DNA of 64,000 nt from Prorocentrum cordatum (GCA_963575745.1 CAUYUJ010019605.1:41001-105000); one strand, 5' to 3'; positions 10,976 to 23,370 are shown, counted from the stretch's first letter. A program made the numbers and translations. The notes: generated by a model from the letters alone, not told the origin.

Positions 10976-10976
<1 letters not shown>

Positions 10977-11012
<36 letters not shown>
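10977..11012. repeat. Poly(T) run of 36 bases
   Basis: An uninterrupted T run. It could be the reverse-strand poly(A) end of a retrotransposed transcript, but I see no recognisable coding sequence on the minus strand beside it. Confidence 0.9.
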
Positions 11013-11019
<7 letters not shown>

Positions 11020-12590
11020 ATCATTTTTTCCTATTTAATGTTTTTGAACACTTGAATTTCACATTCGTGGTTATTTTAAATTTAGATATGTTCTCAGTTG
11101 TGAACCCAGAGAGTTAATGCAAACGATTGTTTTACATTTTTCACATGCAGCCACATGTAATTATTTAGTTGTTTATGTATCAGTAATGTTTAAGTTCTAC
11201 TTATTACAACAGTGCGGATTCGTGTGGTTTTCATAACAGTACGATTTCTACGAAGACGTTTGTGTAGAGAGTTTGATGTTTTGTGATGTTCTTGTTTAGT
11301 ATTTTTTCCGTGGTCCATAATTTCCAATGTGAAATCCGGAGACGCCATGCGAGTTGGTTTAAAAAGTTTCGTATCCGGTTTTCTTTCAATTTTGAACGTT
11401 GCACAGATTTCTGATCGTTTTTGTGCATTTTGAGTAGATTGTGATCGATCGTGTTTTCTGTGTTAGTTATTTGAATTGCGTTGATTATCAAATGCATCGA
11501 TGCAGAATATGTTGACAATTTGCCGTGTTCAACGATTTGTTTTGTTTGTAAGTTTCTGGAATTCAGTTTAATTAGACAGAACTCGAGTACATAACTAGTT
11601 AGATTTCACATATACATTTCCCCGAGGTAATATGCAGATTCTCGGAATTGTAGAAATTCAATTACCAGATTTTAAGAATGTCGACAGATGATATAATTGC
11701 TATTTCTCTGAGTTCATTATGTCATGAGTTGTTTTTTTGGTGTTGGTTTGTAGAAATGCAGCAAAAACCAAGCAGCATACCAACGTCACACGTTTTTTCT
11801 TATTATGCATGCGTGTAGACACCGTCGGCAAACGCGTTTATCGCTATTATTCATTTTTATTGTTTTCTTATTTCTCCTTTAACCCTGAAGCGCCGACGCC
11901 GCAGCAGCGCGGTAAGCAGCGTCGAGAGGAGGAGCAGAGAATGAGAAATTCCACGATCTCAAGTTCGGCCAACCCAGTGCCACGTCGAAATCGGTTTGGT
12001 GTGAGAGGTGGAACCAAGAAGTAGTCGTAGTCTCGTTTGTTTTTTTTGTTCGTCTCTTTCTTTTTTTTCATGCGTTTATTTTGTTTATTTTGTTTGGCAA
12101 TCCTATTGTTTCCTCATATTGCGCATTTTTCATTATTATAATTATCGTTTTTTTTTCACCTTTCGACGACCCTCCTTTTTTTGCTTGTGATTGTGTTTTT
12201 CTTCATTCTTTTCTTTTCTCTTCCGCTTGCTCCTTTCTTTTCCCCCTTCTTGTTTGGAAGCAGCAACGTCTGGCAGAAACGTAAACATCGACCATAAAGA
12301 GCGTGTCTCAGTCGATAGAGTCGTCGCCTTTTCGCAAGATGCTGGCGATTTGTCCGGCCGTTTTTTTCCGCCTTTGCGAATTTTTGCATTTAGAAGCGCG
12401 GGATCGTTCGCAGAAAGCTGAGTGTATTGTTTTGTTTCCCTCCCTCGCCTTTTTCTCTTGTTTTTTTATCGTGATTGTGTTGCCCCTCACTTTGTAAGTA
12501 GCGTGCCCCCTCGATCAGACAGAGGCCGTCGATCGATTCGAGCTTGGATAACCCGCTTTTCCGGGTTCCCACGCCCAGGGAGTGCTTTGC
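11013..12590. other. AT-rich DNA without recognised gene
   Basis: The T-rich composition continues, with T-rich stretches near 12030-12260. Short open frames overlap on both strands and none has a recognisable motif. Confidence 0.55.
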
Positions 12591-12699
12591 AGGCTAACAA
12601 GAGCGTGCCCTCCTCGCCTTCCTCGTCTCCCCTGCTCCCGTCTGTCGTTTTTCCAGCGCGCGTTGCATAAATTTTTGGGTGGTTCAGAGCTGTATTAGC

Positions 12700-13901
12700 G
12701 AATTCACCTCAGGCAGGCAACCGGCGCGAATCGCGGTCCGAGCCTGTTTTCGAGTTTCCTGGCATCTTTTATGTCGATATATAAGGATTCCCACCCAAAC
12801 TCGCAGCTCGCAGCTCGCCTTTCCCTCCTCATCCCCCTCTTTCCTTGTCTGTGTTACGGAAACGCACTTAGACAGTAGCGCGCCCTACCCTCGCCGGATA
12901 CGCTGATAGCACGTTGGGATCGCAACGCTCTCGGCGGAGGCGTCGCAGTTTTTGTTGCAGACGGTTTTTCTGATATTGCACTTTTTGCCAAAATGTTTGG
13001 GGTTGTTGAGAACGTTTGGATTGCAGTTCGTTGTCACGCAGGTCCCGCGCTTCTGGGTTGCTGGTGCCATCCGCCGCATTACAGCAAAACGGAACCCCTC
13101 GAAAGTTTAGGTCCCGAATGGTTTTCTCTGAGGAGCAGCACGTCTGCCTTTTGATTCTTGGGGACATCCACCGCACAGGGTAATTGCGACATTCGTAGTC
13201 GTCCCACATTTCAGCTGGAGGTACCGCCCTCCGCGATTGGTCTGCGGCGAGAGGTCAACCAGAGGCCCGCATCTCCTAGACCTTGTGCTGTGCGATTGTC
13301 CAGAACTACTCGCAGTGGAAGTTTTAAGCCAACTCTCAGATCATTGTCCAATCTCTTCTCGCGTCTCCCTCCTCCTCTCTTCCTCGAGGTGTCGCGCCGT
13401 ATTTTTTGGCATTATTCTCGGGCGCAGTGGTGTGATTTAAGCCGGCTTTTTGGAAGCCAGGATTGGAGTTGGATCGACAGCACGTCTCCGAGTGAAGCTG
13501 CTGTTCGCATAAGCAGGATAATTTCGGAAGGAATGACGCGGTTCATTCCCGGCAGCACCGTTTCTTTTAAAAGCTCCCACCCTTGGTTCGATGCAGGGTG
13601 TGTTGGCCTTGTTCGGAAAAAGTGCGAAGCTGCCGGTACTGACGTTTTTTTTGCAGCAAGCATTGCGTGCAGCCAGGGCCTTTACGCGCTAGGCCGCGTG
13701 CGTACTCGCCTGCGTTCTCTTAAGCGCGGAAGCAAGCAGCGGTGGCGCCTCTCAGACCAATTAATGCACCGGACGGCCGCACCCAGCTGTTCAGCGCTGA
13801 AGCGATCGAACGGCTCGTGGGCTATCCGGAGAGATGAAAAAACGGAACTGTTTGCCGATTGTTTTACGGCTAAATTGAGGCCCAGCAGCTGTCGAGAATG
13901 A
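12700..13901 (+). pseudogene. LINE fragment: EEP endonuclease and following linker
   Basis: Endonuclease motifs are spread over three frames. FLVCVTETHLDSS near 12840-12875 holds the catalytic Glu. RWDRNALGGGVAVFVADG at about 12914-12967 is the typical Arg-Asp-Arg and Gly-rich block. LSDHCPISS near 13335-13365 holds the catalytic Asp-His and follows a LDLVLCD strand. The frame at 13158-13901 then gives SSHPWFDAGCVGLVRKKCEA, as in the segment between endonuclease and RT of Jockey/CR1-like LINEs, where a PWFD motif precedes a basic helix. The RT itself is missing: the element is cut off near 13901, shortly before the tandem module at 13978. It is a dead 5' portion. Confidence 0.75.
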
Positions 13902-13977
13902 ATTGGCTTCCTGCTCTTGCGATTGCAAGCCACCTGGCATTGCGATGAGACATTGCTTTGCCGAGGAAGCGTACGGG

Positions 13978-15089
13978 GCAAGGCGCATGGCGCGAAGCGC
14001 CAATGCAGTTTTTTTGTGTGTGTGTGTATATATATATATAGTATCGTTTATATACACAATACGTATTTCTTTTCGTTGCAACGGTGCTATCCGTAGGGGG
14101 GGGGGGCGGACCCCTCCCCAAAACGACCCCCTCCGGATCCGTGATCCTGGGGGCCCTTTGGACATCCCGGCAACAAGTTGTCCGGTCTTCAGGGCGCCTG
14201 GGCGCCCGTGCTGGGCCTAGCCAGCGGGTCGAAATTGGTCAGGAGGGCGGCCGGACGGCCTGGCGGCAACCCAGAGCGGCCCCAGACATTCACCATACGT
14301 TTGAAGATGACCCAAAGAAGACCACCAAGAGGCCGTGAAAACGTAAACATCGATTTAATGCTGTTGGCGTGATGCTGGGGCTATTCGGTTCTTCGGTCTT
14401 CTGGTCGCCCGAGACCGCCCAAGAGGCTTGACAATCGTTCCGAAACGATCCAAAAAGGGCTTCCAGACAGACCGCAAAAACCCCACGACGGCCCAACAGA
14501 GCCCCAACACGGCCCGAATAGAGCCCCATGACGGTCGAAATGGCCCCACAACGCCACCCGAAGATCCACAAATCGTGATTTTGTCGTTCAGGGAAACCGC
14601 GGTAGGAAGCAGGGTGGTTCGAGGAAACCTCCAGAAGACACCACGAGGCGCCCAAGAGGCCTCCAGTATATTCGAAGAGGCCATTTTAGATATTCGTGAG
14701 GCTCCCAGGAACTCGAAGGAGGGGCCTCCGCAAAAAGAGCTGGGGAACATTTGGAAGGATTCGTCGGGTAGGGGGATAATCAGGGTAAAAACGAGGAAAC
14801 ATGATGAAAGGAGAAGGAAACATGCTGATGAGGGAGAAAACCGAGGAAATCATTATTTTGACGAGGACGCCGTAACAAAAACGACCGTGAGAGCTTGCTA
14901 TATTTATGATGTTTCTTCTCATTCTGCGTGCAAGCCCTTCTGAAGTGTCAAGGTGCATGGCGCGAGGCACCACTGCAATCTTGTGTGTATATATACACAT
15001 GTTTGTATGTATGTATATGTATGTATATATATATATACGTACGCATATGTATTGTTATGTGTATGTATGTATGTGTATGTGTATACGCA

Positions 15090-15124
<35 letters not shown>

Positions 15125-16043
15125 TATATATACATACATACAACATATCATATCATTATATATGTATGTACACACATGTGTGTTCATGTATGTGTATATG
15201 TATATTCATTGTTTGTTGTAAATGTAGATGTAAATGTATGTGGATATGTAAATGTACCTCCCCCGCCCCCCAAAACAGGACCGCCCAGATCCGCCCGTGG
15301 CCCTGGGGACCCCAGTACATCCTCGCAGAAGGTTCTCCGAACTTTCCGGGTCTCTTGTTGGGCGCCCGTGCTGGGCTTAGCCAACGGACCCCAATTGGTC
15401 AGAACGGCGGCCGAATGGCCGGCCGAGAGCCCCGAGCGGGCCCAGGCACCCACCACACCCGAAGACGACCCAAAGAAAACCCTCAAGAGGTTCTGGAAAC
15501 GCACGCAAACATAGATTCAAATTTCCTTCGGCGTGATATTGGGAATATTCGGTTCTTCGGTCTTTCGGGCGCGAGACCGCCCAAGAAGCTTGGCAATCGT
15601 TCCAAAACGATCCAAAAGGGCTTCCAGACAGTCCACAAGAACCCCAAGACGGCCTAACAGAGCCCCGACACGGCCCGAAAAGAGCTCAATGACGGCCCAA
15701 GATGGCCCCATGACGCCTCCGGAAGCTCTTCAAGTCATGACCTGGTCGTTCAGGGCGACCGCGGTTGGAAGCCGGGTGGCCCGAGGAAGCCCCTAGACGA
15801 TCCCAGAAAGCGCTTAGGAGGTTTCCAGAAGGCCATTGCAAATGTTGTTGAACTTCCGCAGAAAGAGCTGCAAGCGTGGTAAAGGGCTCGCAGGGTGTGG
15901 GGAGAATCAGAGAGATAAGAAGTGGAAACATGATGGAAGGAGAGGGAACATACCATCATGAAGACGACACCGTCAAGGCAACAGTGAGTTATTGCTATAT
16001 CTATTTTGCTTCCTCTCGTTCCGCATGCATGTCAACTTTGAAG
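13978..16043. repeat. Two tandem copies of a module of about 1 kb
   Basis: Copy 1 is about 13978-14945 and copy 2 about 14946-16043. A third partial start lies at 16044-16155. Each begins with a short palindrome (TGGCGCGAAGCGCCA in copy 1) followed by TG/TA/TATG microsatellite, then a CCCGTGCTGGGC block (14204 and 15366), a TTCGGTTCTTCGGTC block (14385 and 15550), GGCCCC-type repeats and an AT-rich end. The copies are diverged, perhaps 70-80% alike by eye. No protein is recognised in the module. Confidence 0.8.
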
Positions 16044-16159
16044 TTCCAAGGTCAATGGCGCGAAACGCCAAAGCAGTTTGTTTGTTTGTTTGTTTGTATG
16101 TATGTATGTATTTATGTATGTATGTATGTTTATGTATATTTATGTATGTATGTGTATAG

Positions 16160-17350
16160 CCTTTGCTGGATTTTTTTGCACACAAGTGCCTCACCAGTTG
16201 TTTTGTCTTTGTGCTTCTACTTTTTGCAAAACCGCACTTTTCGTGTTGCCTTGAAGTTGCTATAGTTTGCATGTTTCTTATGTCTATTCGTGTGTTTTTG
16301 TTTGGACGTGCAGCAAATTCAGTTGACCATGGTTTGCGGAGAAATTTATCCATGTGTTGACGAGAACTCTGAACGGAATGCCGTTGAGTGTCATGTTCTT
16401 CTTTTTGCATACGCTTTGTTTGTAACATAATTCGTCTGATCAGGGTTGGAGGACCGCTCGCTTGGTCCTGGCGTGCCTGGCCTCGCTCGGTTCGGATGGT
16501 TCGTTTTGCACTGCGTCGCCTCGTCTCGAGTCGCCTGATTCGTTGTGAGTTACGGCTCGTAATGTGTGTGTGTGTGTGTGTGTGTGTGGAGCTTAAGTTC
16601 TGAGTGGTTTTCGTTCGGTTTGCCTCATTTTGCCTCGCCTTGCTTCGTATCGCCTTGCCTTGCATAGCCTTGGTTGGCCTGGCCTGGCCTTGACTTTCTG
16701 CTCCGAATGTTACGTTTTCTCATTTGCATATTGCGGCGCGTTTCAGCCAAGCGTTGTTTTTTTGTTCAATGCGGGAAGTTCCTTTTCACTTGCACCGCGA
16801 CCGCCCAGTTTTTGAAATAGATCAATGCGACTTGCATAGCCATTGTTTGTAGTGGAGACGTTTTGGGGTTTCACTGGATGTTTGCCGTCATCGCGGGAGG
16901 AACCTTTTCGCATGTCAACGGTTCAGGGATTACAGCAGAACGGATCGGTTTTCGTTGTGCAGGCAACTCAAGCCAATCATTCTAGTTGTTTGCGTGGCAT
17001 GTGTTATATATCCAGGGCCCTCGCATATTCAAGCTTTTCGGCAAAACCCTTAGAGACGGATATCCAGATCCTCTGCCCCCCGTCTGTGTAGTCTTGTCAC
17101 TTTGGGCTGGTCTTAGACTGTTTCGGAGCCGTCTTGAAGGCCAGCTGAGGAGAGCCTCTGGGGACCCATGGGGGCACAGAGTCAGAGTGTGTGAGGGGTG
17201 TGACGAATTTTGATCTCCTCTGATTTATCTGAGAGGCCAGCTCAACGCCACTAGGAGGCCAAAGGTCCCCATTTGCACTGCGCCCTGTTTGCGCGGCAAC
17301 CTGCCCCTGCATCATATTCGAGGCTGTTGATGTTGACGGTCACGCTTATG
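16160..17350. other. No recognised gene; short TG microsatellite
   Basis: A (TG)n run lies at 16563-16588. The rest is mixed composition DNA with pentamer-like TTGCC/TTGGCC repeats near 16620-16695. Open frames are short and unsupported. Confidence 0.5.
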
Positions 17351-17354
17351 ATGA

Positions 17355-17382
17355 TGGCGTTGTTGTTGATGATGATGGTGGC

Positions 17383-17452
<70 letters not shown>
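17355..17452. repeat. (GAT)n microsatellite
   Basis: A nearly pure GAT run. Similar GAT/ATC tracts occur at 27497-27845, 45860-46231, 49140-49241 and 55786-55940. Confidence 0.97.
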
Positions 17453-17453
<1 letters not shown>

Positions 17454-17837
17454 CGATGTTGACGGTCGTTGAAATTGATGATGGTGATGGTAAGATCGAT
17501 GATGAGGTTGCAGATGTTAAGTATGTGGGTAATTCGTAGGAGGGAAGAAGGCGGGATGGTGCGAGGAGGGGGGCCGTCATGAGTAAGGGCGATAAGGGAT
17601 GAGGAACATGTGAATGAGGAGGAGGAGGAAGGAGGATCTCGTTCGTATGACAACCCAGCCCGCGCTCTTTTTTTTTTCGCTGTGCCCCTTCTCACGAGCT
17701 ATGCCAGCCCGCTTTTCCTTAACTTCCTTGGATGCTTGTTTGACTTTCAGGCAAACGACGAAGACATTGAAGCGGTGAAGAAGTTTGCCAATGCGCAGGC
17801 GGGCCGCATTTGTTTTTGCGTCGCTCTTTGTCTGTTC

Positions 17838-17908
17838 GTCTGTTTGTCTGCCTGCCTGCCTGCCTGTCTGCCTGTCTACCTGCCTGTCTGTCGGTCTAGC
17901 TGTCTGCC
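17838..17908. repeat. (CTGC/CTGT)n tetranucleotide repeat
   Basis: Imperfect CTGC, CTGT and CTAC units in tandem. Confidence 0.9.
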
Positions 17909-20325
17909 TGATGGACCACTTGTGTACGTATTCAGCAAATGCCTTCGCGTCATTCGCCGGCGTTGGCCACAGGTATGGGTCTGCACGCGGCTTGCCCCAT
18001 CGGTCCCTTCAGCTCCGCTGCTGTGTTGACATAGTCGCACTCCCGAGCAGGCGAAAGTGGGGGGTGAAACTTGTGTTTTAGGAAGGCCTGCGCGTGATCG
18101 GACGACGATGACACTTGGTACTGCAGGCTCGGGAAGATTTCTCCTAATGCCACACCCAGGCCCCGTCCGCCTCAGCGGACACGTGGTCCAAACGCCCCCC
18201 CCATCAGATTCTAAACTGACCTGCGCCTGGACTCCGCCAGGGCTCGTAGACATAGTTTCCCATGTTTTTTGTTGGGGGGCATCCGAGCCCCGGGAAGTTC
18301 CAGGAGCCAATTCCTCCGTTCTGGTCCCTCTCGGAGCCCGGCTCAGGAGAGACGAAGGGGGTGGCACGCGGTCGAGGCCCGCTCACGCACCGCCCTCGAG
18401 CTCCGACCCACCGAAGCCCTGGCGACCCGGGGCGGGCACAGTCTTCGGAGCCCTGGTGGAGTGGGGCTGCAGCATCTTCTTGTCCTACCACTACGGCCAG
18501 CGGGCTGCGCGAGGTGATGTGGCAGCAAGCTCGTAGGCGATTGTTGGTGAGATTGCGCGGCAGTCGCTCTCTGCCAGGCTGCCGCGCGAAGAGCCATGTG
18601 GGCTCACGTGCGTGGTCATGCTGTGCGCAGAGTTGCCGCGCAGAAGCATCAATTTCGCAATTGTGGCCACACAGTGGCCATGACCGGCATGATCGTTCGT
18701 GGCCATATGTAATCAGCAGTCGTCATCATCGTGCCCGTTCTTCGGTGCAACAGCGAGCCCAACTGAAGAGTTGCGGAGGTCGGTTGGACCATACAGGCCG
18801 TTTTAGTTTGCTTTGGGGCAAGTTTCAGGGGGGAGGCCCATGACAACGCTGCATCTTTAAGGCACCAAGTAAAACATCAGCAACATCGAGTATCCGCCTC
18901 GAATGATCGCACCCATCCCACTAAGACGTCAGACCCTTCCGTGCGCCGTGGAACTGTTGGGACTTATTTGGAGATGGAGTTCCGAGGTCTCCTGTTTTTC
19001 TGAGGGCTGTCATATCATCCGTGGGAGGTTTTAGGAAACACTTTTTCGGGTTGCCAGAGCTCAGGCTTGACGCAGCTTACCAGCTACCATCCTGAAGCCT
19101 TCTGGAAGCAGTCTTGGATGAGGAAGGCTAGCTGCGTCAGACCAGTGCTACTTTTGAGCTTGGCTTCGAAGGGCCCCTTGTAAGCTTCTTGTTCGCACGC
19201 TGAGGGGCTCTGGCTAACTGAACTCAATGTTGGATTTTGGCCGCCTGGGATGCCAAATTCCAAAGTTGAGCGGAGAAAGCCAGCGACCCCAAGTGGACTG
19301 CTTATGTTGCCAGTGTTTCGAGCGGCGATCAACAGTGGATGTTCGAGGGCAGACGAGAATCATCTGTTTCTTCTGCTACCCTGCTTCCTTCTCCTCTCAC
19401 TGCCAGCCGAGCATGGAAGAGTTGTCGAGCCAGATCAAGAAGATGGAAGAGCTGTGTGGGCCCAGGCTAAGTGGCTCGGGTGGTCTAGGCCTGCACGATC
19501 TGATTGTTCGATTGAATTTTCTTCACAAGTTCTATTCTTGTTCGCCTGAATGTGGCTGAAGAGTTCGAGAGGGGATCACGTGGAGAGAAAAGGGGAGAGA
19601 TGGATGGTTAGCCGTAGGGGCCGCGTGATACGATAACCACCCTGGGTAGGCTGCGCAGCCGAGCTTGTTGTGTTCGTTTATGCTTGCTAATGCATGCGAA
19701 CCGTCAACTTCGCAGAGTGAGACGAGGTTTCGTCAACGATGAGTCGACGATAACCCCACTGTTTTGGAGATCTACGTGCGAAGGCGTGGCATCATGGAGG
19801 GACGAGGTATCATTGGTGAGTCCATGTGGCGTTTGCGCGGTATGTGGTGCTACGACTCATACATTTGTGTGGTTCTATGCTTGTGCGGGGCCGTTTAAGA
19901 ATCTGGGTTCCGTGTACAAGTAATTGTGCTGTCGTTCGGTGCATGGTGGAAGAGGGGATGTCGCGTCCTGGTTATTACTGAGCTGTTCAACACGCATTGT
20001 GGGCCAGGAATGATTGAGCTCAAACACTGCACACGGGCCCATCTGGCAGAGCATTCCAGGCCGAATGATTTATTCACGATTGAAACATGGATATGGGTGG
20101 TGATCCCATGCAACGTGCAAACAATCCACCCGCCAGGGCTTCCTGTGGAAATCTGTATTTCTGAGAATGTCGAGAGCCAGTTGCACAAGTTAAGTGTTCG
20201 GGCGGGCAGCCAGACTTTGACCCAACAGAAAGAGCATTCACACTTGAGTCCAATGATGCGTCTCACCCTACAATATCGGAGGTCCTAGCAAGGCGCCCCC
20301 CTCGACATTCATCATCGGTTCCAGA
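17909..20325. other. GC-rich DNA without recognised gene
   Basis: Frames up to about 190 codons overlap in several phases near 18057-18843, which is typical of GC-rich non-coding DNA, and none shows a known motif. A perfect 9-bp inverted repeat (GCGCGGCAG and CTGCCGCGC) lies near 18556-18590. No tandem array or RNA gene is seen. Confidence 0.45.
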
Positions 20326-20601
20326 ATGGCAGGAGAAACTCTGCGCGAGAGTGCCAGAAACGGACATCAGGGAGCATCGACCAGATATCCGTGCTGCTCC
20401 GTGCGCAACGCCAAGGAGGTCCCGAATTTGCTTGGGTGGTGCCCCCCCCTGGAGTGTCCTGGACGTACCCAGGAGGGTCCTGGAGGGGGCCTGGAGCTTG
20501 AGGCGGTCGCGGCGGGGGCTGACGCTGCATGGCACCTGCCGCGCGGAGTGGGGAATGTGGAGGTCGAGTCGGGATCAGCTAAAACAAGAGCTCCCACGAG
20601 G

Positions 20602-20737
20602 GCGCGAAGTTATTCGCGCATCGCGCTTCGCGGTCCTCGTTCCTTCCCCCCCTCCTCCTCGTCCTCCTTTTCTCCCTTAGGGGGGCGGCGCGAGAGCGCG
20701 AAGTTATTCGCGCTTGGGGCTTCGCGCAGCGCGAAGC
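20602..20737. repeat. Cluster of GCGCGAAG hairpins
   Basis: The 18-base palindrome GCGCGAAGTTATTCGCGC occurs exactly at 20602-20619 and 20696-20713 (7-bp arms, 4-base loop). A related foldback at 20719-20737 has 9-bp arms around one base. A 245-codon frame (20326-21063) covers the area, but its translation shows no family. Confidence 0.8.
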
Positions 20738-21061
20738 GCGAAGTTGGGAGCCCTTGTCAGGTATGCCCAGGAGGCCCGAGTACTGACCTGACCCATTGTG
20801 GCCCTGAGGCGCCAGCGCAACGGCTGATTGGTGAAGTCAGTGCTCGGGCAGCTCCAGCGGCACTCGAGCAGCTCCTTCGGGACCCAGCGCTGATCTGGCT
20901 GTTGTCGTGGGACGCGGCCTGGGCGGGGGGGAACCCCCGCACGGTGGTGGATGTGCACTGCGCCAGCGCAGCTCGGCAGTGGCGACTCCACCCGGGATCT
21001 TTCACTTCGCTGTCGTCAAGTGCTCTGTGCGCTTCGACTCTTCAGCCCGAGAAGCAGGGAT

Positions 21062-21315
21062 GAGAAGGGAGAGGAGGGGGAGGAGGAGGAGGAGGAGGAG
21101 GAGGAGGAGGAGGGGGAGGAAGAGGGGGAGTGGGAGGGGGAGGGGGAGGGGGAGGGAGGAGGAGGAGGAGGAGGAGGAGGGAGAGAGGAGGAGGAGGAGG
21201 AGGAGGAGGAGGAGGAGGGGAGGAGGAGGAGGAGGAGGAAGAGGAGGAGGAGGAGGAGGAGGAGGAGGAGGAGGAGAGGAGGAGGAGGAGGGAGGAGGAG
21301 GAGGGGGAGGGGGGA
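21062..21315. repeat. Long (GGA)n purine tract
   Basis: About 250 bases of almost pure purine on the plus strand. A shorter GGA run lies at 21766-21812. Glu, Gly or Arg runs in translation are artefacts of the repeat. Confidence 0.97.
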
Positions 21316-22099
21316 GATGGGGGGGCGCTGGCCCCCGGCCGCAGGCGGCGCGGAGCCCGCCGAGGCGGCGCGGGCCCGGGCCCCCGCGCCCGACGATGCC
21401 GAGCTCGAGGGCGGTGGCGGCAGGCGGGCGCGGTAGTTCGGCGGGGCTGTGGGCGAGGTGGTAATGTCGTGACGGCAGGTTCGTGTCGTGCCGACGCGGC
21501 GGCGACCCCAGCGTGGGAGTTCAAGGCTGAATGCCGCCAGTGGCCCAGAATCGTCCAACGAGGAGCGATTTGGTGGTCGACAAACAGCCGATCTTTCCGG
21601 GTTGAACGGTCCACGCGGTGTCTCAAACCAAAACTAGGGTCGTCACGCCACGAACCCTTGCGTCGTGAACAAGAGGCCTGTGAAGCGACGAGTGCGTGCT
21701 TACAGAATCGGTGGGATCACATCAGTTCCTGCGGTGCATTCAGGCACAGCCACGTGACCACCGGCGGAGGAGGAAGAGGAGTAGGAGGAGGAGGAGGAGG
21801 AGGAGGAGGCGGAAGGCTCGGGATGGTGCAGCGCCAGCCGATCCCTCCACCGCCGACTCCGACACCCAGGACAGGGCCCGCCTCCCCCCCCTCGGGGAAC
21901 TTCTTGCATGTCTCGCGCGACCACAGCAGGCAGCGTGCCCCCCGGGGCCACTCGCTCGTGGGCTCCGCCCCGTGGCTCCGCGAGCTGGTGCCCGCCCGGC
22001 CTGCCGCCAGAGGGCCGCTCGGTGGGCCCTCGGCTGGGCGCCAACGCCAAGCGCCGGGCGGGTGCCGAGGCTCCCTCGATGGCGGGGCCGAGCGCGCGT

Positions 22100-22215
22100 T
22101 CCGTCGTTGGACGTTCCGAGGTTTTCCAGCCTCGGGACGCTCCCCAGCAGCTGCACGTCGCCGAGGGCGTTCCAGGGTTGCCCGCATCGTCCCGAGCGGC
22201 CGCCCGAGACCCCCC
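22100..22215. repeat. Dispersed repeat, copy 1 (second copy at 41875-41990)
   Basis: The block around CCAGCCTCGGGACGCTC through CGAGCGGCCGCC matches 41890-41978 at roughly 70-75% by eye in the same orientation. No coding potential is recognised. Confidence 0.6.
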
Positions 22216-23370
22216 GAGGCTCTCTCTCATCGATCGATCCTGATCGGGGCGTGCGCAGACAGATGGGTCTAGGGCTCCAGTCGCGATTTCTCATGTTTTT
22301 TGCCGGTTAGTAATTTCAAATGCTTGTATGCACGCACACCTGTTTGCAGCAAATCTTGCGACAACATATTCGAGATCATGCGCTGCATAGCGCGGTAATG
22401 ATGCTACTCGTATCAAATCATCAAAGGTAAAACGAAACGTGCTCCCAGCCAGGCGCGCTCGGACACCCCGGGCGCAATCGTAGAGTCTCCCATCTGGTCG
22501 CCGACGCTTGTGGGGGGCCTCTTTTCCTTCAGTTGCGGGTGCCGACATGGCCCGCGGCCGTCCCAGCGCGATGGCCCTGCCTGGAAGTCGGTGCTGTTTG
22601 CAGTCCTGTGCAAGAATCCCCCGCAGTGTGCACGCGACGCTCTCTGCTCTGCGGGTGCCCCTCTGCCTCATTCTTCATTTGCATCGGGCCCAAGGCGCTG
22701 GCGTGCGCCCCATGCCAGCTTACCGCCTCGGACTGAGCCCGCGGCCATTGGCCAACAATTTTTCCGCAGCCGCTTCAGTTGAACATGATCCTGTGCTAGT
22801 ATTGTTCGGTCAGTTGCGTGTCGCCCTAAGCTGGCAGATGTTTGATGTTTTGACTACTGCCTCGTCCCTCCTCGTTCCCCTCCGTCGAGCGGGGTAGCAA
22901 ACATGTCCTGTCTGTGCTGAGCGCAGGAGGTGGGCCCCGAATGTCCACTTGCGCTTGCGCTGAAGCAGGACGTATTTGTCCGCAGCATGCCACCAGAAAA
23001 GAGTGAGTGTCTTGTTGCTCCACTCGCGATTCAATGGAATTGTGAGGTCGATGAGGCCGAGGGGGGATGAGGAGACAGATAAGGAGGAGAGTGTGGAGGA
23101 AATTGGCAAGATGAAGAGGAGAGGGATGATCAGAAGGAGGCGGTTCCCAGGGTCAGGCATTGCAGAACGAGTGAGCAGGCAGATGCTGGTGTCATTCAGG
23201 TGGTATTGGCAGCAGAAGAAGAAGAGCAACGATGTGTACATTCGCATCCCACAGGACCGTTATTGACTGGATAGTGCTTGCGTGTCTTTTCCAACGCAGT
23301 ACTGGGTTGTAGTGGCCTCTGGCCAGTGCCGCCGACGCGGGGCGCTCCCGATGGTGCTCGAGTTCGCTTG
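22216..23370. other. No recognised gene
   Basis: A 145-codon minus-strand frame at 22810-23247 has an N-terminal hydrophobic stretch and a balanced composition, but it matches no family I know. Overlapping plus-strand frames at 22508-22897 are equally unsupported. Confidence 0.4.

Noticed and set aside
14819-14850. CTGATGAG followed by GGAAA, like a hammerhead ribozyme core
   Set aside because: The CGAAA box and flanking stems are not formed, and the second copy of the module does not keep the motif.
18057-18843. Host protein-coding exon
   Set aside because: Several overlapping GC-rich frames, none with a motif or splice-like borders that I can support.
22810-23247. Small membrane protein on the minus strand
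   Set aside because: Hydrophobic stretch only; no family, no start context, overlapping frames present.
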